Shown: positions 20,626 through 31,279, counted from the stretch's first letter. The stretch: DNA of 64,000 nt from Providencia alcalifaciens (GCA_025961275.1 JAOQNJ010000001.1:517353-581352); one strand, 5' to 3'. The notes: generated by a model from the letters alone, not told the origin. Translations and numbers: made by a program.

Positions 20626-21140
20626 ATGCAAACAAGAATTGCGCTTCAACAAGGCGATATCACTAAAATAGCTGCTGATGCTATTGTCAACGCGGCCAAT
20701 GGTTCGCTATTGGGTGGCGGTGGTGTTGATGGTGCGATCCACCGAGCTGGTGGGTCAGCAATACTAGATGAATACCGTCAAATTAGGGCAAGGCTGGAGG
20801 CTGCAATCCGGGTAATGCTGTGATAACAACTGGTGGGAAGTTGCCTGCAAAATATGTGATTCATACTGTGGGGCCGGTTTGGCAGGATGATACTCATGAC
20901 GAAACGTCAATATTAGTGAAGTCATATCTATCTAGCCTAAAGTTAGCCAGCCAGAATCAAATTGAAACGATTGTATTTCCTAATATTAGTATGGGTATAT
21001 ATCATTTCCCAAAAGCGTTAGCGGCACGGATAGCATGTGAAACGGTGGCACGTTATTTAACTGATAATGCACTACCGAAGAAAGTGATTTTTGTCTGCTT
21101 TGACGATGAAAACTATCTCCTTTATCAACAACAACTGTAA
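20626..21140 (+). pseudogene. Macrodomain O-acetyl-ADP-ribose deacetylase (YmdB-like), frameshifted
   Basis: The first frame carries [19 protein letters not shown], the ADP-ribose-binding loop with the catalytic Asp, and ends at 20823. The next frame carries ITTGGKLPAKYVIHTVGPVW, FPNISMGIYHFPK and the normal C-terminus. The sequence between should read RAR[10 protein letters not shown], and does so if one base is added near 20803 (caaggctggaggc). With that, the product is 171 residues, close to E. coli YmdB (177). The lesion is not in a homopolymer, so it may be genuine. Confidence 0.85.
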
Positions 21141-21340
21141 TTTTAGCCAAATTTTTCAGGCTATCAGTAAAATCAATGGGCTCAGTGAATAAGCTGAGCC
21201 TGAATTTAATGTGCTTTCTCTTTCAATAAACCAATATAAATTAGATCCCTTCGCTTTTAAATATTTTATAAATATTATCTTGATACATTACACTGATTAT
21301 TCATGTATTTACTGAATAACTTCGATGAAAAGAGTCTGTC

Positions 21341-22261
21341 ATGAACAATAAAACTAAAGTTACTTTCACTTATAGTGAAGGAAGTCTGACTGATATTCCG
21401 GGTATCACGGTAGGACATGCTCAGGATCAAGAAAAAATGACTGGGTGTAGCGTTGCCATATTCGAAAATGGTGCTATTTGCGGTGTTGATGTTCGTGGCG
21501 GTGCGCCGGGAACTCGAGAAATAGACCTACTAAGGCCCGAAAATGCTGTTCAACAAGTGCATGCGATAATGCTCAGTGGTGGTTCTGCATATGGGCTTAA
21601 CGCATCGGGTGGGATTATGCAGTATCTTGAGGAATGTGGAAAAGGGTATGATCTCGATTTTGTGAAAGTACCGATTGTGCCAGCAGCAATTATTTTTGAT
21701 CTCAACTTTGGTGATCCTAAAATCAGACCTGATCATCATATGGGATATTTAGCAGCAAAGAATGCTTCCAATTCCTCTACAATCAATGGTAATACAGGCG
21801 CTGGAACAGGTGCGACGATTGGCAAAATTTGTGGGTTCGACAAAGCAATGAAGGGGGGATTGGGAACAGCCACAGTAACCCTATCAACAGGGCTAATAGT
21901 ATCCGCCATGATAGTTGTTAATGCGGTAGGCGAAATTCGAGATCCTTCAACAGGAAAGGTGATTGCAGGTGCTTGTGATAGTAAGGGTAACTTGTTGGAT
22001 ATTCAGGCAGAGATGATAGCATCAAGCGAGAATTTGAGAACGGATTTGGCAAATACAACGATTGGAATAATCTGCACAAATGCCGAATTGACTAAGGCTG
22101 AAATGACAAAAGTTGCTCAAATGGCACATGATGGCCTAGCCAGAACAATCTATCCTATCCACACGACAAGTGATGGGGATACTCTCTTTGCTGCAACTGT
22201 CGGAGGGATCAAATCAACTGTTAATATTGTAGGGCTTTTAGCCGCAGAAGTTGTTGCTTGA
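21341..22261 (+). CDS. P1 (S58) family self-processing peptidase
   Basis: A 306-residue protein of the DmpA/BapA/NylC group: N-terminal nucleophile hydrolases cut into alpha and beta chains. Visible family features are LTDIPGITVGHA at the N-terminus, the VDVRGGAPGTRE segment, LSGGSAYGL, and the presumed cleavage site in ANTTIGIICTNAELTK near residue 250, where a Thr becomes the new N-terminus. No signal peptide, so cytoplasmic. Members cleave beta-amino-acid or D-amino-acid peptides or nylon oligomers; the substrate here is unknown. No operon partners. Confidence 0.85.
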   Translation: MNNKTKVTFTYSEGSLTDIPGITVGHAQDQEKMTGCSVAIFENGAICGVDVRGGAPGTREIDLLRPENAVQQVHAIMLSGGSAYGLNASGGIMQYLEECGKGYDLDFVKVPIVPAAIIFDLNFGDPKIRPDHHMGYLAAKNASNSSTINGNTGAGTGATIGKICGFDKAMKGGLGTATVTLSTGLIVSAMIVVNAVGEIRDPSTGKVIAGACDSKGNLLDIQAEMIASSENLRTDLANTTIGIICTNAELTKAEMTKVAQMAHDGLARTIYPIHTTSDGDTLFAATVGGIKSTVNIVGLLAAEVVA

Positions 22262-22506
22262 GCAGTACTTCGCGGAGTTTATACGGCAGAAAGCGCTCAA
22301 GGTTATAATTCTTTTAAGGAGTTTTAGATTCTTAAATAGAGATAAAAAGTATTGCCTGTTTTATCAGTAGATTGATGCACTACGACCAAATATTGTTGAA
22401 ACTGATACATATATCAATAAATGTTTAAGAGCTACGCCTTAGTAAAACGATACTGCGGAGAAGGGAGAAAGGGTTGTGTTAAACAAAACAACCCTATCAA
22501 ATTAGC

Positions 22507-22977
22507 TTAGGCGTGAGAGTTTAAGTAATCGAGCACAATTTCATGATGATTGCTGGTTTTAAAATTATCAAATACATGCTCAATATTTCCATTGGCATCG
22601 ATAAGGAAACTGATGCGGTGGATACCATCATAAGTTTTACCCATGAATTGTTTTTCACCCCAAATACCAAATTGTTCACAAACTTGGTGATTTTCATCTG
22701 ATAAAAGTGTGAAGTTCAGCATTTCCTTTTCAGCGAAACGAGCCAATTTTTCTGATTTATCTGTGCTGATACCTAAAACTTCAACTCCCTTTTGTTTGAG
22801 AATATCCATTTCATCGCGCAGGCCGCATGCCTGAACGGTACACCCTGGGGTCATAGCTTTAGGATAAAAGTAAACTAATACGCGTTGACCCTGATAATCT
22901 GAAAGATTGATGGTTTCACCATCTTGGTCAGAAAGGCTGAATTGAGGTGCCTTGTCACCGGCTTTCAATGGGTTCAT
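22507..22977 (-). CDS. bcp: Thiol peroxidase Bcp (peroxiredoxin Q)
   Basis: Bcp reduces hydroperoxides with thioredoxin. The 156-residue chain has the peroxidatic Cys in PGCTVQACGL and the resolving Cys five residues later. The start chosen is ATG 22977 (MNPLKAGDKAPQFSLSDQD), eight bases after a GGAG site; the ATG at 22986 sits directly against that site and is unlikely. It follows gcvR by 14 bases, the same pairing as in E. coli. Confidence 0.95.
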   Translation of the reverse strand: MNPLKAGDKAPQFSLSDQDGETINLSDYQGQRVLVYFYPKAMTPGCTVQACGLRDEMDILKQKGVEVLGISTDKSEKLARFAEKEMLNFTLLSDENHQVCEQFGIWGEKQFMGKTYDGIHRISFLIDANGNIEHVFDNFKTSNHHEIVLDYLNSHA

Positions 22978-22991
22978 TACATACATCTCCG

Positions 22992-23549
22992 TTAACTTTG
23001 CATTTTTGGATTATTCACAATACTTATGTTGCCTGTGGCGTTGAGTATTGTACATAGTTGTTTAAATTTATTCTTTATAATTATGCCATTATCATCCAAA
23101 GGATGATGCGCAGTGATTTGAATTCCAAGCTGAGCTGGCATGTCATTATTTGCTGACTGTGTTTTTGACACGAGTTCTGCAATGTTACAGTGCTGGGTGG
23201 TGAATAAATTAGTAAATTGCTCTACGATGCGAGGTGCATCATCAACCATCACATTGACAGTGATTGTTGATGGGTAATCCGTTGTTTGGACGCTTTGAGT
23301 GCGTTTCATTACGATAAGTAGTTCGAGTTCTGCACCTTTGAGAGGAAGGGTCGCTTCGATTTGTGCGATCGAGTTCCAGCTTCCGGAAAGCATCATAATG
23401 AAAGTGAACTCTTTACCAAACATGGCTAAACGACTGTCCTCGATGTTGCAATCACATTCGCTCACAAGGCGTGTAATCGTATTTACAATGCCCGGACGAT
23501 CTGTTCCTAGTGCCGTAATCACAAGAAATTGCTGTTCTGTCTTAAGCAA
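22992..23549 (-). CDS. gcvR: Glycine cleavage regulator GcvR
   Basis: GcvR binds GcvA and represses the glycine cleavage operon when glycine is low. The 185-residue protein consists of two ACT domains, the first with VITALGTDRPGIVNTITRLV and the second around TVNVMVDDAPRIVEQFTNLF. It is divergent from dapA and precedes bcp, exactly as in E. coli. Confidence 0.93.
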   Translation of the reverse strand: MLKTEQQFLVITALGTDRPGIVNTITRLVSECDCNIEDSRLAMFGKEFTFIMMLSGSWNSIAQIEATLPLKGAELELLIVMKRTQSVQTTDYPSTITVNVMVDDAPRIVEQFTNLFTTQHCNIAELVSKTQSANNDMPAQLGIQITAHHPLDDNGIIIKNKFKQLCTILNATGNISIVNNPKMQS

Positions 23550-23824
23550 AGTCTATTCCTTATTTCTTATTATGCAGATTCACTCTGTAACTTAGGTAAT
23601 TCAAGCGTGAAAATTTGCTTGTTGATACTGGTAAGGAAAACATAAAAATAGGAATCTGCCAAGTGCGCTTATTCACTCTTGCGAAGAATGATAGAGAATT
23701 ATTACTTCTATTTAAGTTAATCATGGCGATATTAACAAAATTCATTAAAAACCTGCGTTTGGATGGTTTTCTTCTTTGATATGAAAACGTACCATGGAGT
23801 CTACATAATTTAAGGGGTATTGGT

Positions 23825-24733
23825 ATGTCTCATTCAAACACAAACTATAAAGAATTTTTAACAGGTAGCATTGTTGCTGTCATCACACCAATGGATACGA
23901 AAGGGCGTTTGGATAAGCAAAGTTTAAAGAAATTAGTCGAATACCATATTGAAAGCGGTACCTCTGCTATTGTGTCGGTTGGGACAACTGGTGAATCAGC
24001 CACTTTGAATCATAAAGAACATATTGATGTGGTTCGTGAAACACTTGAGCTGGCAGATGGGCGTATTCCAATTATTGCTGGTGCAGGTGCCAATGCAACT
24101 GCAGAAGCTATATCACTCACTCAAGAATTTGAAAAATCAGGTGTTGTGGGTTGCCTGACAGTCACACCTTATTATAATAGGCCTTCACAAGAAGGCTTGT
24201 ATCAACATTTTAAAGCAATTTCAGAAAACACAAGCTTGCCTCAAATTCTCTATAATGTACCATCACGTACTGGCTGTGATTTGTTACCTGAAACGGTGGG
24301 TCGTTTAGCAAAATTGGCTAATATTGTTGCAATTAAAGAAGCAACAGGGAACTTAGCAAGGGTTCACCAAATCAAAGAACTGGTTGATGATAATTTTGTT
24401 CTGCTCACAGGTGATGATGCAACCGCACTCGACTTCATGCAATTAGGCGGAAAAGGTGTAATTTCAGTGACTTCTAACGTTGCTGCCGCACAAATGGTAA
24501 AAATGTGTGACTTAGCGCTTGCGGGCAAATATACTGAGGCTCGTGAATTAAACAAACTCCTGATGGGTTTACATCAGCAGTTATTTGTTGAGCCTAATCC
24601 AATTCCAGCGAAATGGGCTTGCCACCGCCTTGGTCTGATCTCCGACGATACATTACGGTTACCAATGACACCGTTAACAGTATCAGGCCAACAAAAAGTG
24701 GAAGAGGCCCTAAAATTCGCTGGGCTACTGTAA
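23825..24733 (+). CDS. dapA: 4-hydroxy-tetrahydrodipicolinate synthase
   Basis: DapA condenses pyruvate and aspartate semialdehyde, the first committed step to lysine and meso-DAP. The 302-residue TIM barrel shows the catalytic triad: Thr in [10 protein letters not shown], Tyr in YNVPSRTGC, and the Schiff-base Lys in VAIKEATGN. It lies 16 bases before bamC. The N-terminus is about eight residues longer than E. coli DapA; a well-placed GGGG site supports ATG 23825. Confidence 0.96.
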   Translation: MSHSNTNYKEFLTGSIVAVITPMDTKGRLDKQSLKKLVEYHIESGTSAIVSVGTTGESATLNHKEHIDVVRETLELADGRIPIIAGAGANATAEAISLTQEFEKSGVVGCLTVTPYYNRPSQEGLYQHFKAISENTSLPQILYNVPSRTGCDLLPETVGRLAKLANIVAIKEATGNLARVHQIKELVDDNFVLLTGDDATALDFMQLGGKGVISVTSNVAAAQMVKMCDLALAGKYTEARELNKLLMGLHQQLFVEPNPIPAKWACHRLGLISDDTLRLPMTPLTVSGQQKVEEALKFAGLL

Positions 24734-24749
24734 AATTTAGGAAATTTTA

Positions 24750-25799
24750 ATGGCAACATTATTGCAAAAATCGAAGGTTATGAAGGTTGCTGGCCTGTCA
24801 CTTGTTGTGTTACTGGCAGCCTGCTCCAGCGATCAGCGCTATAAACGTCAGGTCAGCGGTAACGAAGAATATCTCGATGCCGCGCCATTGAAAGTGTTGA
24901 ATGTACCTCAGGGAATGACGTTACCACTGCAAAATGGTGAATACGAAATCCCTAAAATCACCTCATCAGGTTCGGTAGGTAAAGCACTTGATATTCGTCC
25001 TCCAGTACTGACTATTTCGCAATTAGCGGGTTCACGTACTGAAGATAGCGCAGAAGCAAGCCGTTTGTTGCTTGATAATACACCTGAAAATAGTGCACTG
25101 TGGTCTCAGGTGACGATGATTTTGGAACAACGCAATATTCCGGTTTCATCTAAAGATGACGGTTCTCGCTCGATTGAAACTAATTGGGTTAAATGGGATC
25201 GTGCCGATGAAGATATTCCAGTAGAAAGTCGTCATAAAGTGACTGTGCAGCCGCAAGCAGGCATGATTGCACTGACAGTAACTAATTTAGGCTTGCGTCA
25301 AGGTACTGAAACAATTACCGATCAAGCTGAGATTCAGCGTTATAACAAATTACTGTTAAACGAATTAACCGATAATTTGTATGCGCTGCGTGATACCTCC
25401 AATAAAAATAGTTTTCAGAATGCATATGGCATCATTGATGTTCAAACAGGTAGTGATTCGACAGGCTTACCAGTTGTTATCGTTCGTGCGCCATTTGATG
25501 CTGTGTGGGAACGTCTACCACATGCGTTCGAAAGCGTTGGAATGAAAGTGGGTGATCGTAGCCGTTCAAGTGGTTCTGTTGTTGTCACTTATAAGGGCTT
25601 AAGTAGCTCAGAATGGCAAGATTTAGGTATTGATGATCCATCAATTCCTGAAGCAGATTATAAAGTTCAAGTGGGTGATTTAAATAACCGTAGTAGCTTA
25701 CAGTTTATTAACACCAAAGGCGTACCATTAACTCAAAAACAAAATGATGATATGGTTGCTGTATTGAAAGCCGCTTTCAGTAAAGTTAGCAAAAAGTAA
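24750..25799 (+). CDS. bamC: Outer-membrane assembly lipoprotein BamC
   Basis: BamC is a lipoprotein of the BAM complex. The lipobox is LLAAC, with the lipidated Cys at residue 25 of the 349-residue precursor; a second Met at residue 11 could also start the signal peptide. The unstructured N-terminal stretch that wraps BamD (residues 26-95) and two helix-grip domains follow. It forms the dapA-bamC operon known from E. coli; purC, which follows there, is displaced here. Confidence 0.94.
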   Translation: MATLLQKSKVMKVAGLSLVVLLAACSSDQRYKRQVSGNEEYLDAAPLKVLNVPQGMTLPLQNGEYEIPKITSSGSVGKALDIRPPVLTISQLAGSRTEDSAEASRLLLDNTPENSALWSQVTMILEQRNIPVSSKDDGSRSIETNWVKWDRADEDIPVESRHKVTVQPQAGMIALTVTNLGLRQGTETITDQAEIQRYNKLLLNELTDNLYALRDTSNKNSFQNAYGIIDVQTGSDSTGLPVVIVRAPFDAVWERLPHAFESVGMKVGDRSRSSGSVVVTYKGLSSSEWQDLGIDDPSIPEADYKVQVGDLNNRSSLQFINTKGVPLTQKQNDDMVAVLKAAFSKVSKK

Positions 25800-25816
25800 T
25801 CGCTTGATTATAAAAA

Positions 25817-25848
25817 AGCTGTAACTCTCAAAAGTTACGGCTTTTTTT
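25817..25848 (+). terminator. Terminator of dapA-bamC
   Basis: AGCTGTAACT pairs with AGTTACGGCT (one G-T pair) around a 6-base loop, followed by seven Ts, 17 bases after the bamC stop. Confidence 0.88.
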
Positions 25849-25865
25849 GTTATTTATGACCCGTC

Positions 25866-26760
25866 CTAAATAAGGTTGACACTTTTCCAACTTAAAATTG
25901 GAAAGCGCAATGAAACCAACAAGTAAACGAACTCAATGTGATTATTCCCTAGCCTTTAAATTGGCGGTCGTTGACCAAGTAGAAAAAGGCGAATTCACCT
26001 ATTAACAAGCTCAATATCAATATGGCATACAAGGTCGTTCTACCGTTTTGGTTTGATTCGTAAGCATGGTAGATTAGACTGGTCGAAAGATACGCCCAAC
26101 GCTCTTTATAGAAGTGATGCAATGATCCAATTTTCTGAGCAATAAACACCTGAACAATGCATTAAAGCGCTCGAAAAAGAACTTGAAGAAGCTCAGCTTA
26201 AATCCGATTTTTATGAAGCCGTTGTTAAAGTCATGGATAGCGATTTTGGAGTCCGCTTGTCAAAAAAGCGCAAAGCCGAGTTATTGAAGAAAAAACGGTT
26301 GAAAGACTCACAATAACGACCGCATCTCGCTTCATGAAAATTAGTCGGCAAGCCTATTATAAACGCCAAGAAACGTCTGAAAAACGAAAAAAAACAGATG
26401 CCATTATTGTCGTTGCGGTTAAAGGTGAACGCGTTTTTCAACCCAGATTGGGGGGACGCAAGTTACATTTTATTTTAAAACAAAAATAATTGGTTATTGG
26501 CCGAGACCGACTATTTTCTTTATTGAAAGAACATCGGTTACTTGTTCCTACTAAACGCGCTTACCATCGAACAATATTAAGCCATCATCGTTTTCATCGT
26601 CACCAAACTTAATTAAATCCGGATTTATCCCCACACAACCATCTGTTACCTTAAGAAAGGCCTTTAATTCGAGCGAAAATTGACCTTCAAAGGTTAACAG
26701 CCTTAGTAAAACATCATTTATTTATAAAGCTAAAAAAGCTTGAGAGTCGATTTATAATGG
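25866..26760 (+). mobile_element. Decayed IS3-family element
   Basis: From ATG 25910 the sequence encodes an OrfA-like HTH start (MKPTSKRTQCDYSLAFKLAV) interrupted by TAA, then fragments of OrfA and OrfB in shifting frames: ALEKELEEAQLKSDFYEAV, ITTASRFMKISRQAYYKR and LFSLLKEHRLLVPTKRAYH. There are several stops and frameshifts, and the DDE catalytic part of OrfB is missing, so the right part was deleted. The sequence before it, gtcctaaataaggttgacac, is probably its left end. It belongs to a different IS than the copy at 58 kb. Confidence 0.75.
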
Positions 26761-26767
26761 AAGCGGA

Positions 26768-27634
26768 TTACAGGTAGATTGAGGGTAAGTGGATATTATT
26801 TACACCTCGTTTCATTAATTGTTCTGCAAACGTATCGATTTGTTGTTTTTTAGCGCTTTGCCACTGATCTGCGCTACCTGTAACCCCATGCGTTTGAAAT
26901 GCATTGATTTTTATTCGGACACGCTTGGGTAACGAGATAAGTAATTTGCTGAGAGGATCAATATATTCCAGATAATCAGTTTGTTCAGGTATATAAAGTA
27001 ACCGTACTTCATAAAGCTTATTATATGTAGCCAACAATGAAATCGTCTCTAGAACTTGTTGATTATTTTTACCGGTTAATACCCGCGATCGCTCAGGTGA
27101 CCAAGCTTTCAAGTCAATCATTGCGCCATCCATTACATCGAGTATTTTATACCAGCCTGTTTGGCTCAAATAACCATTGCTATCGATAAAACAGGTTAAA
27201 TGCTGTAGAAGAGGATGCTGTTTTATAGCGGTAAATAGCGCTTTAATAAAAGGGAGTTGCTGAGTCGCTTCACCCCCACTAACAGTAATTCCTGTTAAAA
27301 AAATGCGGTGTTTCTCAATTATATTCAGTGTTTGTTCAATATTGTATTGATAGGTCATAGGACTTGCATTGATGGTACATGTTTGCAAGCAAGTATCACA
27401 TTGTTGACAAAGATCAGCTTGCCAACTGACTTTATCATCATTAATAGAGAGAGCACTATACGGACAAGTGATAACGCAATCCCCACAATGATTACACAGA
27501 GCCATTGTATAGGGATTGTGGCAATTCAAGCATCGAAGGTTACAGCCCTGTAAAAATAAGACTAAGCGATTACCCGGGCCATCAACGCAAGAAAACGGTA
27601 AGATTTTATTTATTGTAGCGCATCGATTGTTCAC
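26768..27634 (-). CDS. yjjW: Glycyl-radical enzyme activase YjjW
   Basis: A 288-residue radical-SAM activase. It has the cluster motif CNLRCLNC (CxxxCxxC), two ferredoxin-type Cys sets (CNHCGDCVITC and CQQCDTCLQTC) for extra Fe-S clusters, and the GITVSGGEAT SAM-binding segment. It installs the glycyl radical on its partner, here YjjI. The GTG start overlaps the end of yjjI by 29 bases, so they are coupled; the N-terminus NNRCATINKILPFSCVDGPG parallels E. coli YjjW. With yjjI broken, its target may be lost. Confidence 0.92.
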   Translation of the reverse strand: MNNRCATINKILPFSCVDGPGNRLVLFLQGCNLRCLNCHNPYTMALCNHCGDCVITCPYSALSINDDKVSWQADLCQQCDTCLQTCTINASPMTYQYNIEQTLNIIEKHRIFLTGITVSGGEATQQLPFIKALFTAIKQHPLLQHLTCFIDSNGYLSQTGWYKILDVMDGAMIDLKAWSPERSRVLTGKNNQQVLETISLLATYNKLYEVRLLYIPEQTDYLEYIDPLSKLLISLPKRVRIKINAFQTHGVTGSADQWQSAKKQQIDTFAEQLMKRGVNNIHLPSIYL

Positions 27635-29165
27635 GGCTGATAACTCTTGGTTGGCGATCTAAAATATGGCAATTTTCTGCTGCTTCATCGCCTAACCACG
27701 TGGTATTCAAACGTGAGCCTTCAGCTTTAAATTTTTCGATATCAGAGAGCCTTACCATATAGCCTGTCACGCGTATCAAGTCATTGCTGGAAACGTTCGC
27801 AGTAAACTCTCTCATGCCATATGCGAAAGCCCCTTTACACAGTTGAAGAAGTGCTTGAGGATTTTGTTTTATAGTTTTATCAACAGTCAAAATATCGCTC
27901 ACGCTAGAGAGATAGTAACGATGGTGTGGGGCGACAGTAATAATATGATCAACCGGATTCGGCTCTGATCCATAAGGAATACGCACTCCAGGCGTGGTAT
28001 TTTTATCAGAGCTGATGCCCGATTGAGCATGTAGCATGGCTTTATGATGAAAACCATAAATTACTGGGGTTGTATTGACATAGTCACTCAGCTGCGCACT
28101 GATTTAATAGGATAGGAAGAGTGCTTGAGAATTTGGCGCGTAGGAGGCATGACAGCCATTTTTTTCCATCAGAATATTAACTGCTTCCGCCATCCCAAAA
28201 ATACCAAACAACGGGGTGAAGCGTTCTGGCTGGATAAGATCTTCAAGGACAAGGAAGCTAGTTTGAAAAAAGTTTGATTCTTCATATAAAAAAGTAGTTC
28301 GGCGCTCGATAAGCTCCATTTGATAATGGCAATATTTGGGCAATTGATGAGTTAAAAAATCTTCACTATTGAGACTTCTGAGTGCAACTTCACGCAAATT
28401 AATTCGAGAGAGCGTGCTACCGCCACCACATAAAGGCAGGGAGTTATAGCAGCTAACGACACCGTAGCCTTGATCATCAAATGCAGCAGTATGAATAACA
28501 TCATTAGCAATGTGCGGTTTGCTGCACTCACAAATATTTTCAATTGCTTGTGAAAATAGTGATTCTGGTGTTTTATCTGAATGATACATGAAGGTCAAAT
28601 TTGGGGCGACTTGCTTCAGCTCTACATCAATTTTGAGTATTAAACGGCAGATAATTGAATCTTCGGGGCCAATATTGGCATGCATAAATGCATCGGGCAA
28701 TGTTCTATCGAGCATGGCCCAAAAATGTTTGAGTTTTCGATATAACTGCTGTTCGGTCTGCTCTTTAACATAAGGCATAAGTAATTTATCAAGATAACCC
28801 AAGAATACAGGGAGTCCAGTAACAGACGGAACATGGTGATAAAGGATCATCAACATATTAAGAGCATCATCAAAATCTTCAGCGGGGTCCAGCTCGAGAT
28901 ACGCGGAGCCATTTTTTAAGAATCGCTCATAATTAGGTAAAACATAACGAGGTTTATAAGGAGCATGGCCTTCGTACATGTCACAGATGATACGCTCGTT
29001 TAAGGCTTGTTCGGTTTCTGAGCTAAGTGCCAAATAGGGAATATTATTTTCAGCTTCTAAAGACAAAAAATGTGTTTTTTGTTTTGGTGATAAATTTTTA
29101 TCCGTAGCAATTTTCAAGCAATGAGCTTGATAAGCGGTTAATGGGGAATTACGTTTCATCTTCAA
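27606..29165 (-). pseudogene. yjjI: Glycyl-radical enzyme YjjI with an in-frame stop
   Basis: The gene encodes a 519-residue DUF3029/YjjI-type protein apart from one TAA at 28104-28106 (codon 354). Both sides are in the same frame: NSQALFLSY before the stop and ISAQLSDYVNTTPVIYGFHH after it, continuing to the glycyl-radical region VTGYMVRLSDIEK and the C-terminus RQPRVISREQSMR. Length matches E. coli YjjI (516). The reaction it catalyses is unknown. As read, the product lacks the radical domain, so it should be inactive. A TAA cannot be a selenocysteine codon. Confidence 0.9.
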
Positions 29166-29541
29166 TTATCCTATCTGATAAACAAATCATTAGGTTGCTA
29201 AAGCGCAACACAAAAACTGCTGAGTGCTACGTTCAAGAGGATGCTCAAATAGCCTCTAGTTAGAACTGGGATCTCGATTCTCAGGGATATGTTTTGTGAT
29301 GTAATCGCAATTGGGTTGATAATGGCTTGATTAAAATCAAGTAAAGGTAGTTACTTCCAAAAAGATGTAAAATTTGTCGTGCCAGTCATGCATTCGAATT
29401 TTTATAGCTAAAAAAAAGCCTTTTATCGTTGACAAAAGTATTAATATGAAAGAGTTACAAATTTAAGTCTTTAATGATGGCGGCCCAAAATCAATATAAA
29501 GCTATCTAAATAAATGGTAAAAAAATCAGTGTCTATATCTA

Positions 29542-29557
29542 AGTAATCGTTTGCGTC
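29542..29557 (+). promoter_or_regulatory. Probable PurR operator upstream of purC
   Basis: AAGTAATCGTTTGCGT matches the PurR consensus ACGCAAACGTTTNCNT at most positions, with a strong right half-site. It lies about 225 bases upstream of the purC start, so the leader would be long. Confidence 0.6.
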
Positions 29558-29669
29558 CGCGCATGAATTTTATTATCATGATCAGCAATGATAGATAAAA
29601 TATTGAATATCAGCTAGTTAGCTTTTCAAGTCTAAAATTAAAGTAACTTACTGAAACAGAGCAGAAAAG

Positions 29670-29713
29670 TAACAATGAACCGCCTCTTTTAGGGCTTTCT
29701 ACTGTTACTTATC
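29670..29713 (+). promoter_or_regulatory. Hairpin in the purC leader
   Basis: AAGTAACA and TGTTACTT form an outer stem enclosing a second short stem (GCC...GGC), 70 bases upstream of the purC start. No T run follows directly. It could be a leader structure or an old terminator. The rest of 29166-29780 shows no gene. Confidence 0.35.
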
Positions 29714-29780
29714 TGAATCTGCCGGTGCTATTTTGCAGGTTGAATCCTAATTGAATAATCACATCTCTGGAGTGTGTAAG

Positions 29781-30494
29781 ATGCAAAAAAAAGCTGAGTT
29801 GTATCGTGGTAAGGCAAAAACAGTCTATACCACTGAGGATCCTGACCGTTTGATTCTGGAATTCCGTAATGATACATCAGCACTCGATGGTGAGCGCATC
29901 GAGCAATTCGAGCGTAAAGGGATGGTAAACAACAAGTTTAACCATTTTATTATGAGCAAGCTGGAAGAAGCAGGCATTCCAACACAAATGGAAGCATTGT
30001 TATCTGACACTGAAGCATTAGTCAAAAAATTAGAAATGGTACCGGTAGAATGCGTTATTCGTAACCGCGCAGCAGGTTCTTTAGTTAAACGCCTAGGTGT
30101 TGAAGAGGGGCTAATTTTAAACCCACCACTATTCGACTTGTTCTTAAAAGACGATGCGAAGCACGACCCAATGGTTAACGAGTCATATTGTGAAACTTTC
30201 GGTTGGGTGAATAAAGAAAACTTGGCTGAAATGAAGCGCTTAAGCTATAAAGCAAACGAAGTACTATCGAAAATCTTTGCGGATGCAGGGCTTATTTTAG
30301 TCGATTTTAAACTCGAGTTTGGTTTATTTAATGGCAAAGTGGTTCTTGGCGATGAGTTTTCTCCAGATGGTAGCCGTCTGTGGGACAAAGAAACAATGAA
30401 TAAAATGGATAAAGACCGTTTCCGTCAAAGCTTAGGCGGTTTAATTGAAGCTTATGAAGAAGTTGCTCGCCGCATTGGTGTTAATTTAGACTAA
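29781..30494 (+). CDS. purC: SAICAR synthetase
   Basis: PurC joins CAIR and aspartate with ATP, step eight of purine synthesis. ATG 29781, eight bases after a GGAG site, gives the 237-residue length of E. coli PurC and the N-terminus [16 protein letters not shown]. Motifs [25 protein letters not shown] and [13 protein letters not shown] are present. An upstream in-frame TTG would add ten residues and is unlikely. Confidence 0.96.
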   Translation: MQKKAELYRGKAKTVYTTEDPDRLILEFRNDTSALDGERIEQFERKGMVNNKFNHFIMSKLEEAGIPTQMEALLSDTEALVKKLEMVPVECVIRNRAAGSLVKRLGVEEGLILNPPLFDLFLKDDAKHDPMVNESYCETFGWVNKENLAEMKRLSYKANEVLSKIFADAGLILVDFKLEFGLFNGKVVLGDEFSPDGSRLWDKETMNKMDKDRFRQSLGGLIEAYEEVARRIGVNLD

Positions 30495-30522
30495 TTTATT
30501 TGGTTTTATGATTTAATATGAG

Positions 30523-30551
30523 GCGGGAAATATTACGTTCCCGCTTTTTTT
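30523..30551 (+). terminator. Terminator of purC
   Basis: GCGGGAA/TTCCCGC hairpin with an 8-base loop and seven Ts, 28 bases after the purC stop. Confidence 0.9.
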
Positions 30552-30635
30552 GAATTTTCGTCACAATATATGCAAGTGAATTCAATAAAAAGCCACCGTT
30601 TAAAGGATGGCTTGAAAGAAAGCCGGTATTGATAA

Positions 30636-31279
30636 CTAAGGCAGATAGTACTGAACACCAATTTTAATTAAATCCCGACCTTGGGATTTACGGTGCTTAT
30701 TAGTATCTCTTAAAGAGTAAATACAGCCACAATATTCTTGTTGGTAAAACTGTTCACGCTTGCTGATCTCAATCATTCGTGCTGAACCACCTTTTTTACG
30801 CCAATTATATTCCCAATAAACCATATTAGGATAAGGCGCAACAGCTCGAATTCCGCAGTCATTAATTTGTTGCATATTCTTCCAGCGAGAAATCCCGAGC
30901 GAACTTGATATCACAGAGAAGCCATTTTCAGCGGCATATAGGGCAGTGCGTTCAAAACGCATATCGAAGCACATTGTACAGCGAACTCCTCGCTCGGGCT
31001 CTTGCTCCATCCCTTTTGCTCTATCAAACCAATTATCGGTATCATAATCAGCGTCAACAAACGGAATATTGTGCTTCTTAGCGAAGCGTATATTTTCTTC
31101 TTTGCGGATCAAATATTCTTTTTTAGGGGGAATATTCGGATTATAGAAAAAATCGTATAATTAACGCCCGATTCTTGGAGTGCTTCCATTACTTCACCAG
31201 AGCAAGGCGCACAGCATGAATGAAGGAGTAATTTATCAGCATTTGCAGGTAATGTGAGTTGTTCTCTCATCGTTGTCAT
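30636..31279 (-). pseudogene. queH: Epoxyqueuosine reductase QueH, frameshifted
   Basis: QueH (DUF208) reduces epoxyqueuosine to queuosine in tRNA and is unrelated to QueG. From ATG 31279 the frame encodes LLLHSCCAPCSGEVMEALQ, the Cys-rich N-terminus, and breaks at six As (31147-31152). With seven, it reads [20 protein letters not shown] into the long frame that holds [15 protein letters not shown] and the C-terminal [10 protein letters not shown]. The restored protein has 214 residues, normal for the family. Downstream on the same strand of an ECF transporter. Confidence 0.88.

Noticed and set aside
28104-28106. Stop codon in yjjI as selenocysteine or programmed recoding
   Set aside because: It is TAA, not TGA, and there is no slippery run; likewise the receptor stop is TAG.
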